Positions 17,619 through 26,307 of a DNA stretch of 64,000 bases are shown piece after piece (position 1 is the first letter of the stretch; the number at the start of each line of letters is the position of its first letter). The stretch is from NCBI RefSeq assembly GCF_016495405.1, contig NZ_CP044522.1, positions 1,612,001-1,676,000 of the forward strand, read 5' to 3'. A program made the position numbers and the translations under genes. This DNA comes from Cobetia sp. cqz5-12 (GTDB lineage Bacteria > Pseudomonadota > Gammaproteobacteria > Pseudomonadales > Halomonadaceae). Under the pieces are notes generated by a model that worked only from the letters and a program-made list of their open reading frames with translations, searched no databases and was not told the DNA's origin.

Positions 17619-17646
17619 GAGACAGGCGGCTGCCTGTCTCGCTTTT
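17619..17646. terminator. Bidirectional terminator between EamA gene and polyol dehydrogenase gene
   Basis: GAGACAGGC and GCCTGTCTC form a 9-bp stem with a 4-base loop; A-runs lie on the left and GCTTTTG on the right, so it can stop transcription from both convergent genes. Confidence 0.88.
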
Positions 17647-17704
17647 GTCTTTCTGCGGGTGCTGGCGGGGCATCACGTTGTCGTGAGCCCCTTCACCGCC
17701 ATGC

Positions 17705-19186
17705 TTACTTGGCGTCTGCCACCAGCATTTCCAGCGTGGCGCGCGCGCCGTTGTCGTGCAGGCTCTTCAGGGCCTTGAGATAGGCATCGCGGAAGCGCGG
17801 CTGATCGACCAGGTCACCGAACAGTTCGCGGTTGTCCAGGAAGGCGGTCGGCTCTTCGCGCTGACGGCTGGCGCGCTCCATCAGCTCGTCCTTCAGCGGG
17901 TCGACCACGTCGATGGTCTCGCCTTGCTCGTCTACGCCTTCGGCATAACGTGCCCAGCTGGCCACGACGGCTGCAGTACGACGCAGTTCGCCGTCGGTCT
18001 TGAGCTGTGCGTGTGCCACCGGGATCAGGAACTTCGGAATGCGGTCGGAGGTCTCGGCGCACAGACGCGCGAGGGTGTCCTTGACTTCCGGGTTGGCGAA
18101 ACGCTCGATCAGCGTGCGGCAATGGGCGTCGAGATCGATACCCGGCAGCTGGGCCAGCGTCGGGCGAGCTTCCTCATTCATGTAGCCGAGCAGGAAGTCG
18201 ACGATCAGCGGGTCGTTGCAGGCTTCATGGGCGTAGCGATAGCCGGCCAGATAGCCGAAGTAGCACAGCGCCTGGTGACCGGCGTTGAGCAGACGCAGCT
18301 TCATCAGCTCATAGGGCTCGACATCTTCCACCGGCTGAACGCCGGCATCTTCAAAGGCCGGGCGGCCATTGGCGAAGTGATCTTCCAGCACCCACTGGGT
18401 GAAGGGCTCGCAGACCACCGGCCAGGCGTCTTCCACGCCGAAACGTGAGGACAGCTCTTCGATGTCAGCCGGCGTGGTCACCGGCGTGATGCGGTCGACC
18501 ATGGAGTTGGGGAAGGGCACTTCGGCTTCGATCCATGCCGCCAGCTCGGCATCACGTGCACGCGCGTAGGCAGTGAACATCTTGTGAGCGACGTTGCCGT
18601 TGCCTTCGATGTTGTCGCAGGACATGACGGTGAACGGGGCGACGCCGCGCTCGCGACGACGGGCCAGGGCTTCGGTGATCAGGCCAAAGCTGGTCTTGGC
18701 TTCGCCCGGATTGGCCAGATCGTGCTGGACATCGGCATTCTCGAGATTGAATTCGCCGCTGACCGGGTGGAAGTTGTAACCACCTTCGGTGACGGTCAGC
18801 GAGACGATGCGGATCGCCGGGTCGGCCATCAGCTCGATGACGGCCTCCGGAGAATCCGGGGCAAAGCGGTAATCGATGATGGAACCCACCACACGCGGCT
18901 CATAGTTGCCGTCCGGGTGCTTGAGTACCACGGTGTAGAGATGGTCCTGAGAGGCCAGGGCTTCCTGCATGCGGCGGTCACCCGGCATCACACCGACGCC
19001 GACGATGCCCCAGTCCAGCGCCTTGCCCTGATTCATCAGCTCGTCGAGGTACATGGCCTGGTGCGCACGATGGAAACCGCCCACGCCGAAGTGGACGATA
19101 CCGGCGCTGACCGCAGTGCGATCATAGTTCGGAGTGGCTACCTTGGCGTCCAGCTGAGTCAGACTGGCATTGGAGAGACGGGTCAT
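17705..19186 (-). CDS. Mannitol/polyol 2-dehydrogenase (long-chain polyol dehydrogenase family)
   Basis: A 493-residue NAD(P)-dependent long-chain dehydrogenase of the mannitol 2-dehydrogenase and fructuronate reductase family. The N-terminal Rossmann motif is HFGVGGFHRAHQA, and the catalytic KxxxxNxxH motif appears as KLRLLNAGH, followed by a helical C-terminal domain. Full family length. Substrate candidates are mannitol, arabinitol or sorbitol; sequence alone does not decide. AGGAG precedes the ATG. It is the second gene after the NCS1 permease, separated by 140 bases with two strong hairpins, and probably oxidises the compound that the permease brings in. Confidence 0.85.
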   Translation of the reverse strand: MTRLSNASLTQLDAKVATPNYDRTAVSAGIVHFGVGGFHRAHQAMYLDELMNQGKALDWGIVGVGVMPGDRRMQEALASQDHLYTVVLKHPDGNYEPRVVGSIIDYRFAPDSPEAVIELMADPAIRIVSLTVTEGGYNFHPVSGEFNLENADVQHDLANPGEAKTSFGLITEALARRRERGVAPFTVMSCDNIEGNGNVAHKMFTAYARARDAELAAWIEAEVPFPNSMVDRITPVTTPADIEELSSRFGVEDAWPVVCEPFTQWVLEDHFANGRPAFEDAGVQPVEDVEPYELMKLRLLNAGHQALCYFGYLAGYRYAHEACNDPLIVDFLLGYMNEEARPTLAQLPGIDLDAHCRTLIERFANPEVKDTLARLCAETSDRIPKFLIPVAHAQLKTDGELRRTAAVVASWARYAEGVDEQGETIDVVDPLKDELMERASRQREEPTAFLDNRELFGDLVDQPRFRDAYLKALKSLHDNGARATLEMLVADAK

Positions 19187-19251
19187 GGGGAGGTCTCCTG
19201 CCGCGTGTCGCGGTCGAGTCGAGATGGGTAAAGAAAGGGTAGGTCGTAACG

Positions 19252-19323
19252 GCCAGCGGCGAAGGTCACCCGTGTGATTCAGGCTTCCTTCGCCGCTGGC
19301 ATGGCAGGGGGCGGGCCCCTGCC
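19252..19323 (-). other. Two consecutive hairpins between permease and dehydrogenase genes
   Basis: GGCAGGGG (19303-19310) with CCCCTGCC (19316-19323) lies 3 bases after the permease stop codon. Next, a 14-bp inverted repeat GCCAGCGGCGAAGG (19252-19265) and CCTTCGCCGCTGGC (19287-19300) has a 21-base loop. Neither has a T-run, so they look like mRNA-stabilising or attenuating elements rather than a full terminator. Confidence 0.6.
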
Positions 19324-19326
19324 GAC

Positions 19327-21087
19327 TCAGCTAGCGGTGGCCGCTTGCTTCGGGGACTGCTTGTTGAACAGCGCCTTGCTGCGCTGCAGCTCCCAGTACG
19401 CGAAGATGAAGTAGATGATCGTCGACCAGATGGTCACGTCATAGAACAGTTCGCGATTCGCTTCGTAGCTGGCCAGGTCCGGGCTGCCGAACAGCACGCG
19501 CAGCGCGAGGACCATCGGCACCGCCAGGCCCAGCACCATCCAGATGGCCTTGATGGCCTTGGTCAAGCCCGAAGTGTCCTTGACCGGTGCGTGGTTGGTG
19601 GTCTCGGCCTGCTTGGCGTGAAGGGCTTCGACACGCTCCTGGAATTCCCGCTCGGCCGCTTCGGCTTTCGGGTAGGAGTCGGCTGCACCGGCAGATCTGG
19701 CCATCAGGGTGTAGAGAATGATGGAGACGAACCAGGTCGGCAGGAACAGGTAGTAGAACGGGATCACGTCGACCATCTCGAGGCCGAAGCCGAAGATCAG
19801 AGACAGCGCCCAGGTCGCCAGCGCCGGCGTGTTGTGCTTAACGCCCTTGTAGCGTGCCCAGTAACGGCTGAAGCCGAGTTTCGGGAACAGGTGATGCTCA
19901 GCGAAGATGATCCCGCCGACCGGCACCAGCACCAGACCCGCATAGGTCAGCAGTGGCAGCATGCTGCGGTAGACGAACGGGAAGCAGCTGAGCACGGCAA
20001 CGCAGATGCCCACGGCCAGCGTCGCCTTGTTGCGCGACAGGTTCGGCATGGCCGACTGTGCGGCAAGGCCCGCGCGGTAAAGGTTGGCGTTGGCGGTTGT
20101 CCAGCCAGCGACGACCACGATCACGAAGCCGGCGGCGCCAAGGGCGTGCAACGCCACTTCACCCGGTTCCAGCACATCGATGCTGATACCGGCGACGGCA
20201 GCGGTGGCTGCCCCCATCAGGCCGGCGGAGATCCAGGCGACGTAGTGGCCGAACATCATGCCGGTGCTGGTCGCAAGGCCGGAGCGCATGCGCTTGGCAT
20301 AGCGCAGCAGCGCCATGTCGATCAGACCGAAGTGGGAGAAGGTGTTGGCTGCCCAGGAGAAGCCGATGACTTCCCAGATGCCGATGCCTGCTTCGCCCTG
20401 GGAGTTGATCCCGGTGAAGACGGTACTGCCGGCGACATCAATGAAACTCGAGAAACTGTTCAGGCTGGTTTCACCGGTGACGGACTCCGCCAGTTCCGGC
20501 AGCAGTACCATGCCGCCGACGGTGAACATCAGCATCAGCCACGGGGCGCAGATGCTGGCAAATTCGGTCAGGGCATTGAAACCATAGACGGCAACCAATA
20601 CCACGATGGCGGCAACGGCCAGTGCCAGCAGGATGAACTCGAAGCTGGTGGGGTAGGCCTGGGTCTGGGCTGGAATATCGAACAGCAGTCTGACCGCCGT
20701 GGCGGAAACGGTGATCATGGCCGCCGAGATGGCGGTGAATATGATCACGTTGGCCCAGTTGTAGAGCCGTGACATCGAATCACCGGCAATACGGTGAAGA
20801 TAGGTGAAGAGGCTCAGACGGGTTTCGATCGCGATTGGCGTCGTGATCAACCAGAAGCTGAGCACTGCGAGGCCATTACCGATCAGCAGGCCCAGCAGGA
20901 TATCCCAGATACCCGCACCGAGCGCGACGAAGGTGGCACCGATGACGAACTCGGTCGCGGCAACGTGCTCGGCGGCATAGAGACCGGCAAAGTGCGGCCA
21001 CCGATGCAGTTTGTGACGTGGCACCGGCAGTAGCTCATCGTCCATATGGGCGATCTGCCGATCCAAATCTGGCGCAGTACTGGCCAT
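19327..21087 (-). CDS. NCS1-family permease
   Basis: A 586-residue membrane protein with about 12 helices, of the nucleobase:cation symporter-1 class. It opens with a polar segment then HFAGLYAAEHVAATEFVIGA; the core includes GFSWAANTFSHFGLIDMALL. It is longer than usual for the family because of a hydrophilic segment (about 500-540, rich in Glu, Ala and Lys) before the last helices. The start at 21087 has AGGAG upstream. NCS1 members usually carry cytosine, purines, allantoin or thiamine; here the neighbour is a polyol dehydrogenase, so a sugar or polyol-like substrate should be considered (inference). Confidence 0.75.
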   Translation of the reverse strand: MASTAPDLDRQIAHMDDELLPVPRHKLHRWPHFAGLYAAEHVAATEFVIGATFVALGAGIWDILLGLLIGNGLAVLSFWLITTPIAIETRLSLFTYLHRIAGDSMSRLYNWANVIIFTAISAAMITVSATAVRLLFDIPAQTQAYPTSFEFILLALAVAAIVVLVAVYGFNALTEFASICAPWLMLMFTVGGMVLLPELAESVTGETSLNSFSSFIDVAGSTVFTGINSQGEAGIGIWEVIGFSWAANTFSHFGLIDMALLRYAKRMRSGLATSTGMMFGHYVAWISAGLMGAATAAVAGISIDVLEPGEVALHALGAAGFVIVVVAGWTTANANLYRAGLAAQSAMPNLSRNKATLAVGICVAVLSCFPFVYRSMLPLLTYAGLVLVPVGGIIFAEHHLFPKLGFSRYWARYKGVKHNTPALATWALSLIFGFGLEMVDVIPFYYLFLPTWFVSIILYTLMARSAGAADSYPKAEAAEREFQERVEALHAKQAETTNHAPVKDTSGLTKAIKAIWMVLGLAVPMVLALRVLFGSPDLASYEANRELFYDVTIWSTIIYFIFAYWELQRSKALFNKQSPKQAATAS

Positions 21088-21856
21088 GATTGGCTCCTGT
21101 TTTTTTACGGCTTGTCTTGCTGCTCCTACCCGAGATGTCACGCAGCCGCCTTGGCGTTCCTGTCGGCGATGACGAGGGTAGATCGTCTATTATCGATCAA
21201 ATGACTCAGGTGTGGTGCAAATGATCGGTGAATGGTCATCAAAACGCAAAGCCCGCGTGCTTGAACTTTGGGCTATGCCCTCGAGTGATCATGGCTATTG
21301 AAGTCAGGAATGCGCTGAAGGCCGCATGAAATCTGGGCTTTAGGGATGGTGTCTCGATTCAATGACACGATTCAGCAAAATGAATTTTTCCGTTCTCACA
21401 CCTCGTTCGGCGCCTGAAGCATTGTGTCCTGGCTAAAACGACCAACCCTCCAGGGCCAGATATCTCGCATTTCTGAGGATGTTCTCGCACCGATATGGTG
21501 CGAGTGGCGTACCAGGCATCCTTTCTTTTTGTCATGCCTCAGCGTCGTTCTGGTGGAGGCTCGAGAGTCGAAAGGGGAAATGGGGCAGCGGAGAGGACAG
21601 CGAAAGCCCGGTCTCTGCAAGAGAGCGCTATAAAGGTGGCGACATATAAAGGAGGGTGTTGGCCAGTGGCGACATCGACTTCGGTGCAATGCGACAGAAA
21701 GTGCATGAAATAACGACAAAGAACGAGAAAAATGAGACATCTTGCGGGCTTCCTCGGTTCTCGCTAAGGTTGCGCAACACTGTTTCCTAACCAGGAAGCC
21801 CCCAACATGACTCCCGGCGCTGTGATTGGCGGCGGGTCACGGCGAGGAGGCCAGCC
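21088..21856. other. Long intergenic region between divergent genes
   Basis: No gene is supported in about 770 bases; short frames on both strands lack ribosome sites and known motifs. A weak dyad around 21220-21240 (ATGATC and GGTCAT) could be an operator for the permease. Near the right end is a 9-bp inverted repeat reported separately. Confidence 0.5.
21746..21801 (+). other. 9-bp inverted repeat in the leader of the RcnB-like gene
   Basis: GGGCTTCCT (21746-21754) and AGGAAGCCC (21793-21801) are exact complements 38 bases apart, ending 55 bases before the ATG. It could be a leader hairpin or a regulator site. Confidence 0.45.
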
Positions 21857-22252
21857 ATGCGAACACGCACACTGACCATTCTGATGATGATATTCACCCT
21901 GCTGGGAGCCCCGCTGGCTCAGGCAGGACCGCACGATAGAGGCCATGGGCATCATGACCGTGGGCACGGCCATCACGACCGTGGTCATCATGGCAAACAG
22001 CACAAGAAGCATTACAAGCAGCAGCGTCACCATGAGCGCCGCCGTCATGAGGCGCGACGCCACCACCAGTGGCGCCGTGGCGACCACTTGCCGCGTCATT
22101 ACTATTCCGACAGCCGCTACTGGGTGAAGGACTGGCACCATCGCCACCTATCCAAGCCGCCGCGCGGTCATCGTTGGTTGAACATCGATGGGCGTTATGT
22201 GCTGGCAGCTGTGGCGGGTGGCGCGATCACGGCCATCATTCTCAATCGCTGA
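21857..22252 (+). CDS. RcnB-like His-rich periplasmic protein
   Basis: A 131-residue protein with a clear signal peptide ending in LAQA. The mature part begins with a His/Gly/Asp tract (GHGHHDRGHGHHDRGHH) and a Lys/Arg/His-rich linker. It ends with the RcnB-type domain: YYSDSRYWVKDW, RGHRWLNIDGRYVLAAV and a hydrophobic tail AGGAITAIIL. RcnB in enterobacteria is a periplasmic nickel/cobalt homeostasis factor; the histidines suggest metal binding, but the function in this lineage is not established. GAGGAGG precedes the ATG. It has its own terminator. Confidence 0.82.
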   Translation: MRTRTLTILMMIFTLLGAPLAQAGPHDRGHGHHDRGHGHHDRGHHGKQHKKHYKQQRHHERRRHEARRHHQWRRGDHLPRHYYSDSRYWVKDWHHRHLSKPPRGHRWLNIDGRYVLAAVAGGAITAIILNR

Positions 22253-22293
22253 TCAATCGGATCGTTGTTCTCGGCTACTCAAGCCAGCTTAAG

Positions 22294-22321
22294 AAAAAGG
22301 GCCTCTCACGAGGCCCTTTTT
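22294..22321. terminator. Strong bidirectional terminator
   Basis: AAAAAGGGCCTC and GAGGCCCTTTTT form a 12-bp stem with loop TCAC, between the RcnB-like gene and the convergent XRE-cupin gene. Confidence 0.92.
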
Positions 22322-22347
22322 GCATGCGCTGTTTGCCGGCAGTGGCT

Positions 22348-22956
22348 TCAGGCGTAGGCGCTGCATACCCAGGTCATGGTCGCCGGTGTGTCACCGTTGT
22401 AGGTGATGGCGTGACCGAGGGTGCTGTCGAAGGCCAGGCTATCGCCGACCTTTAGCTGGATGGGGTCGTAGAGTTCGGTCCAGACCGTCACCTCACCGCT
22501 GGTCACGATGATCTGTTCCTGGCCGGAGTGTTTCTGCAGGCCGCCGAATTCCTCGAGACTGCGATTGAGCACCGTGGTCTCCAATACCATGTATTCCTTG
22601 GACGCCACATTGTTGCAAAGCGGCCGATACCGGTAGTTGGGCGTCTCGATGACGTCTCCCTCCTGTGCTCGCGTCAAGGCGAGCCAACCCCGAAATGACG
22701 TGTCTTCCGTGTGATAGAACAGCTCGCTGACATCCACCTTCAGGCCCTTGGCGAGATTCACGATCGCCTCGAAGGTCGGGGAGATGCGTCCATTCTCGAT
22801 TCTCGACACGCTGGCCGCCGAGATACCTGATGCGCTGGCCACGGCCGCGATGGTCAGTCCCTTCTCCTTGCGCAGCGCCTTGAGATTGTCACCAATGGCG
22901 CCTGCCTTGCGTTCTCTGTGCTTCAGAGCGATCGGCGTTTCCTGGTGGGATGTCAT
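22348..22956 (-). CDS. XRE-family regulator with cupin domain
   Basis: A 202-residue regulator: a helix-turn-helix of the lambda-Cro type (about 20-78, LKALRKEKGLTIAAVA then GISAASVSRIENG) and a C-terminal cupin domain (about 105-200) that binds a small ligand. This architecture typically controls adjacent transport or catabolic genes. The ATG at 22956 has GGAG 9 bases upstream; an ATG five codons earlier lacks a site. It is divergent from the TRAP operon, and a 16-bp palindrome between them is its probable operator. Confidence 0.85.
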   Translation of the reverse strand: MTSHQETPIALKHRERKAGAIGDNLKALRKEKGLTIAAVASASGISAASVSRIENGRISPTFEAIVNLAKGLKVDVSELFYHTEDTSFRGWLALTRAQEGDVIETPNYRYRPLCNNVASKEYMVLETTVLNRSLEEFGGLQKHSGQEQIIVTSGEVTVWTELYDPIQLKVGDSLAFDSTLGHAITYNGDTPATMTWVCSAYA

Positions 22957-23149
22957 GTCAACTTGCTCCATCGAGTTCGTCTTCTGGGTGGCGTCTGTCG
23001 CGTCTGCCGTTGCTCTGTGCCCGTGTGGCGCATGGGCGCCGAGTCATCAGGTCATGCAGCGGCAGGAGAAAGGCGTGAGCGCCATGTTGGCGTCCATTTA
23101 GAGCTTCCGTGAGCAAAATGTCGAGCCCGATATCCATATTTGACCCAAT

Positions 23150-23165
23150 ATTGCATATATGCAAT
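23150..23165. promoter_or_regulatory. 16-bp perfect palindrome, probable operator of the XRE-cupin regulator
   Basis: ATTGCATATATGCAAT lies between the regulator and dctP, just after a possible -35 element TTGACC (23140-23145). The rest of the 339-base intergenic region (22957-23295) holds no gene. Confidence 0.7.
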
Positions 23166-23295
23166 TGTGAGGGCGAATGCGCAATCGACAGTGGCCGTCC
23201 ACTGGACGTGTATCAGGCCTCAGCCTGTATCAGGCATTCGCCTGCTGGTACGTATGGTATTGCACTCCAATTAAAATAATCTTGGGAAAACAATA

Positions 23296-24354
23296 ATGTA
23301 CAACTTCAAGAAACAGCTCCTCGGCATGGGTATCGCTGCCAGCCTGTTGGCGACTGCCACGACTCAGGCGGCGGACATCGAGTGGAAGATGGCGACCCCG
23401 TGGGGTGGTGGGCCCTGGCTTGAACGGGATGCCAAGACCTTCGCGGACTATGCAAACGAATTGACCAATGGCGACGTGAGTATCCAGGTATTCCCCGGTG
23501 GCACCCTGGGCGGCGCGCTGCGCGTCACCAATACCGTGAAGTCCGGTGTCGCTCAGATCAGCCATAACTACATCAACTATGACTACGGAACTGACCCGAC
23601 GGCAGCGCTGCTGGCCGGGCACTCCAGCGGCCTGACGCCGGAAGAATTCATGCTGTGGATGTACGAGGGCGGCGGTGTCGAGCTCTATGAAGCCTTCCGT
23701 CGCGAGGTGTTCGGCGTCGTGGCCTTCCCGTGCTCAACCCTGGGCACCGAGATATTCCTGCACTCGAGCAAGAAGGTGCAGACGCTTGAAGACTTCCAGG
23801 GACTGCGCCTGAGAACATCGGGTGCCTGGGCTGAAATCGCCTCACGCCTTGGGGCCTCTACCGTGGTGATGGCCGGCAGTGACATCTATACGGCGCTGGA
23901 TCGTGGTGTGATTGATGCGGCGGAGTGGGGGAGTCCTGAGCTCAACAAGCCGACCGGTTTCCAGAATGTGGCGCAGTACGTCATCTTGCCGGGCATCCAT
24001 CAGTCAGGCGGCATTCTGGAGTGTGAAGTGAATGTCGAGGCGTGGGACGGCCTGAGCGACGCCCAGCAGAGCCAGTTGCGTCTCGCGGGCAAGCTGAGCG
24101 TGTTCGAGTCCTGGCTGGATAGCTCCTTTGCCGATCTCAAGGCCTTCAAGGAGCTGGAAGATGGCCCCAACGAAATCGTGCAGCTGGATCAATCCTTCAT
24201 CGATGCCATCTACGAAGAGACTCGTGCCTGGGAAGACGAGAAGGCGGGCGAGAATGAGTGGTTCGCACGTGTGCTTGAGTCGCAACGTACCTTCAAGCAG
24301 AGCATGACGACCTGGCAGGACTACCGTTTGCCGATCGGGGAGATGGGACGCTGA
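23296..24354 (+). CDS. dctP: TRAP transporter substrate-binding protein
   Basis: A 352-residue DctP-type binding protein. The signal peptide is 1-25 (ending TTQAA). The mature protein opens IEWKMATPWGGGPWLERDAK and carries the family segment LEDFQGLRLRTSGAWAEIASRLG, whose arginine normally salt-bridges a ligand carboxylate. The sequence after it (YTALDRGVIDAAEWGSP) is typical of the TAXI-unrelated DctP group. The ligand is probably an organic or amino acid. GGGAA lies upstream of the ATG. A hairpin separates it from dctQ. Confidence 0.88.
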   Translation: MYNFKKQLLGMGIAASLLATATTQAADIEWKMATPWGGGPWLERDAKTFADYANELTNGDVSIQVFPGGTLGGALRVTNTVKSGVAQISHNYINYDYGTDPTAALLAGHSSGLTPEEFMLWMYEGGGVELYEAFRREVFGVVAFPCSTLGTEIFLHSSKKVQTLEDFQGLRLRTSGAWAEIASRLGASTVVMAGSDIYTALDRGVIDAAEWGSPELNKPTGFQNVAQYVILPGIHQSGGILECEVNVEAWDGLSDAQQSQLRLAGKLSVFESWLDSSFADLKAFKELEDGPNEIVQLDQSFIDAIYEETRAWEDEKAGENEWFARVLESQRTFKQSMTTWQDYRLPIGEMGR

Positions 24355-24376
24355 GTCCTCTTGAATGATGTCCTTG

Positions 24377-24404
24377 GCCCGGGCGATACCTGTTCCGCTC
24401 GGGC
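24377..24404 (+). other. Intra-operon hairpin after dctP
   Basis: GCCCGGGCG pairs with CGCTCGGGC (one G-U pair), then TCTTTCCTT. It is placed where an attenuator would favour synthesis of the binding protein over the membrane subunits. Confidence 0.6.
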
Positions 24405-24435
24405 TCTTTCCTTGTCGTCATCCTGGTGAGTTGCC

Positions 24436-24951
24436 ATGAAAATCGTCGCTGTCATTGAGCGTCAGACCCGCTGGGCCGGGTATCTGGGGGCAGTCCTGAT
24501 ACTGCCGCTGGTGCTTGCGTTGGTCTATGAAGTCTTCAGTCGTTACGTGCTGGGAAAGCCCACCTTATGGGCGTTTGAGATCAGCTACATGGTGATGGGC
24601 GCCATCTTCATGCTTGGCATGGCAAATGCCCTGCGTGTCGGCCAGCACGTCAGTGTGGATGTGTTGAGCCAGAATTTTGCACCGCGTCTCAGAGCTGGAA
24701 TTCATCTGGCCTGTTATGCGGTGTTGCTGCCGGTATTGATGTGGCTTGTCTGGGAGCTGTGGCTCTATGTGCTCGAGGCGTTCTCCAGCAATGAGCGCTC
24801 CGGACGTTCTGCGTGGAATCCCGTGATCTGGCCGGTCTTCGGCGTCTGGTGGCTGGGCTTCGTCTATCTGACGCTGCAGGTGATCGCGGAGATGTTGAAG
24901 CTCTGGAGCGCACTGCTGGGCCATGATCATGGCGCGGAGGTGTCCTCATGA
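24436..24951 (+). CDS. dctQ: TRAP transporter small membrane subunit
   Basis: A 171-residue protein with four membrane helices, the usual size and topology of DctQ; RYVLGKPTLWAFEISYMVMG is a typical segment after the first helix. It ends with a four-base overlap (ATGA) with the large subunit gene. It forms the inner-membrane complex with DctM. Confidence 0.88.
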   Translation: MKIVAVIERQTRWAGYLGAVLILPLVLALVYEVFSRYVLGKPTLWAFEISYMVMGAIFMLGMANALRVGQHVSVDVLSQNFAPRLRAGIHLACYAVLLPVLMWLVWELWLYVLEAFSSNERSGRSAWNPVIWPVFGVWWLGFVYLTLQVIAEMLKLWSALLGHDHGAEVSS

Positions 24952-26276
24952 GTGACTTCATTGCCCTCATCATGTTCCCAGCGCTCATCGCGCTGATCGT
25001 GCTCGGTTTCCCGATCGCCTTCTCGATGATCGTTGTCGCCACCATCTTCGGCGTTGCCCAGTTCGGGGATGCCGCAGCCTATCAATTGCTGACCAAGATC
25101 GAGGACACGGCGTCCAATTCGATCCTTGCCGCCGTACCGCTGTTCATCTTCATGGGCGCGATGCTCGAGAATTCCGGCATTGCCGAGCGACTGTTCGGGG
25201 CCATCCACCTGTGGACACGCCGGATGCCCGGTGGGCTGGGCGTCGGCGCAGTCATCATGGGGACCATCTTCGCGGCTGCCAGTGGCGTGGTGGGCGCGAC
25301 CGAGGCAGTGATCGGCATGCTGGCAGTGCCGGTCATGCTCAAGCATCACTACGACAAGTCGCTGATCTCCGGCACCATCTGTGCCAGTGGATCATTGGGC
25401 ACGGCGATCCCGCCTTCCATTACCGTGGTCATTCTCGGGCCTGTCGCGGGTGTCTCCGTCGGTTCACTGTTCAGTGGCCTGTTGATTCCGGGACTGTTGA
25501 TGGCGCTGCTGTTCCTTGTCTACATCGTCGTGGTCTGTGCGCTGAAGCCTGCGCTCGCGCCGCGACTCAAGGAAGATGAGCAGCATCCCGGCTGGGGCAA
25601 GCTGCTCACCATCACCCTGAGTGCATTGCTGCCGACCATGAGTCTGATCCTGGTGGTATTGGGCACGATTCTGATGGGCATCGCCACGCCGACGGAAGCG
25701 GCAGCCTGTGGGGCGCTCGGCTCCGTCTTGCTGGCACTGGGCTATCGCAACCTCACGCTGTCCATCCTGTGGAACGCGGCGATACGCACGCTCAACATCA
25801 CTGCGATGATTCTGCTGATCGTGCTGGGCGGCAACATGTTCGCGGGCGTCTTCTTTGCCTCCGGCGGCATGGCGACCGTTCAATCGCTGCTGCTGGATAC
25901 TGGATTGAGCCCGTGGCTGATTCTCGGCGCCATCCTGCTGATCGCTTTCCTGGCCGGTTTCGTGCTTGACATGATCTCGGTGGTGCTGATCGTCATTCCC
26001 GTGGCGATGCCGGTCATCGGCCTGCTCGGGTTCGATGAGATCTGGTTCTGCGTGGCCTTCCTGATCGTGATGCAGACGAGCTATCTGACACCGCCGTTGG
26101 CGCCCTCCATCTTCTACCTGCGTGCCATCACGCCGCCTGAAGTGACGCTGAAGCACATGTACAAGGGGGTGATGCCCTTCATCTGCCTGCAGCTGGTGGT
26201 ATTGGCGCTGATCCTGGCCTTCCCGGGGCTGGCGCTGTGGTTGCCTGATGCCATCAGCGGGCCGTCATGGAAATGA
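24948..26276 (+). CDS. dctM: TRAP transporter large membrane subunit
   Basis: A 442-residue protein with about 12 membrane helices, the ion-coupled translocation subunit. Family patterns seen: GFPIAFSMI near the N-terminus, AVPLFIFMGAMLENSGIAERLF, GASGTSGALLP-like stretch CASGSLGTAIPPSITVVI, and ATPTEAAACGA. It is translationally coupled to dctQ and followed after 31 bases by the LDH2-family gene. Confidence 0.9.
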   Translation: MSDFIALIMFPALIALIVLGFPIAFSMIVVATIFGVAQFGDAAAYQLLTKIEDTASNSILAAVPLFIFMGAMLENSGIAERLFGAIHLWTRRMPGGLGVGAVIMGTIFAAASGVVGATEAVIGMLAVPVMLKHHYDKSLISGTICASGSLGTAIPPSITVVILGPVAGVSVGSLFSGLLIPGLLMALLFLVYIVVVCALKPALAPRLKEDEQHPGWGKLLTITLSALLPTMSLILVVLGTILMGIATPTEAAACGALGSVLLALGYRNLTLSILWNAAIRTLNITAMILLIVLGGNMFAGVFFASGGMATVQSLLLDTGLSPWLILGAILLIAFLAGFVLDMISVVLIVIPVAMPVIGLLGFDEIWFCVAFLIVMQTSYLTPPLAPSIFYLRAITPPEVTLKHMYKGVMPFICLQLVVLALILAFPGLALWLPDAISGPSWK

Positions 26277-26307
26277 TGGACACCTTATTGGAAAGGAATG
26301 AGTTCGC

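Noticed and set aside
19345..20772. 475-codon plus-strand frame opposite the NCS1 permease
   Set aside because: It mirrors the permease gene; its Asp/Gln/His-rich sequence is the usual antisense signature of a membrane-protein gene.
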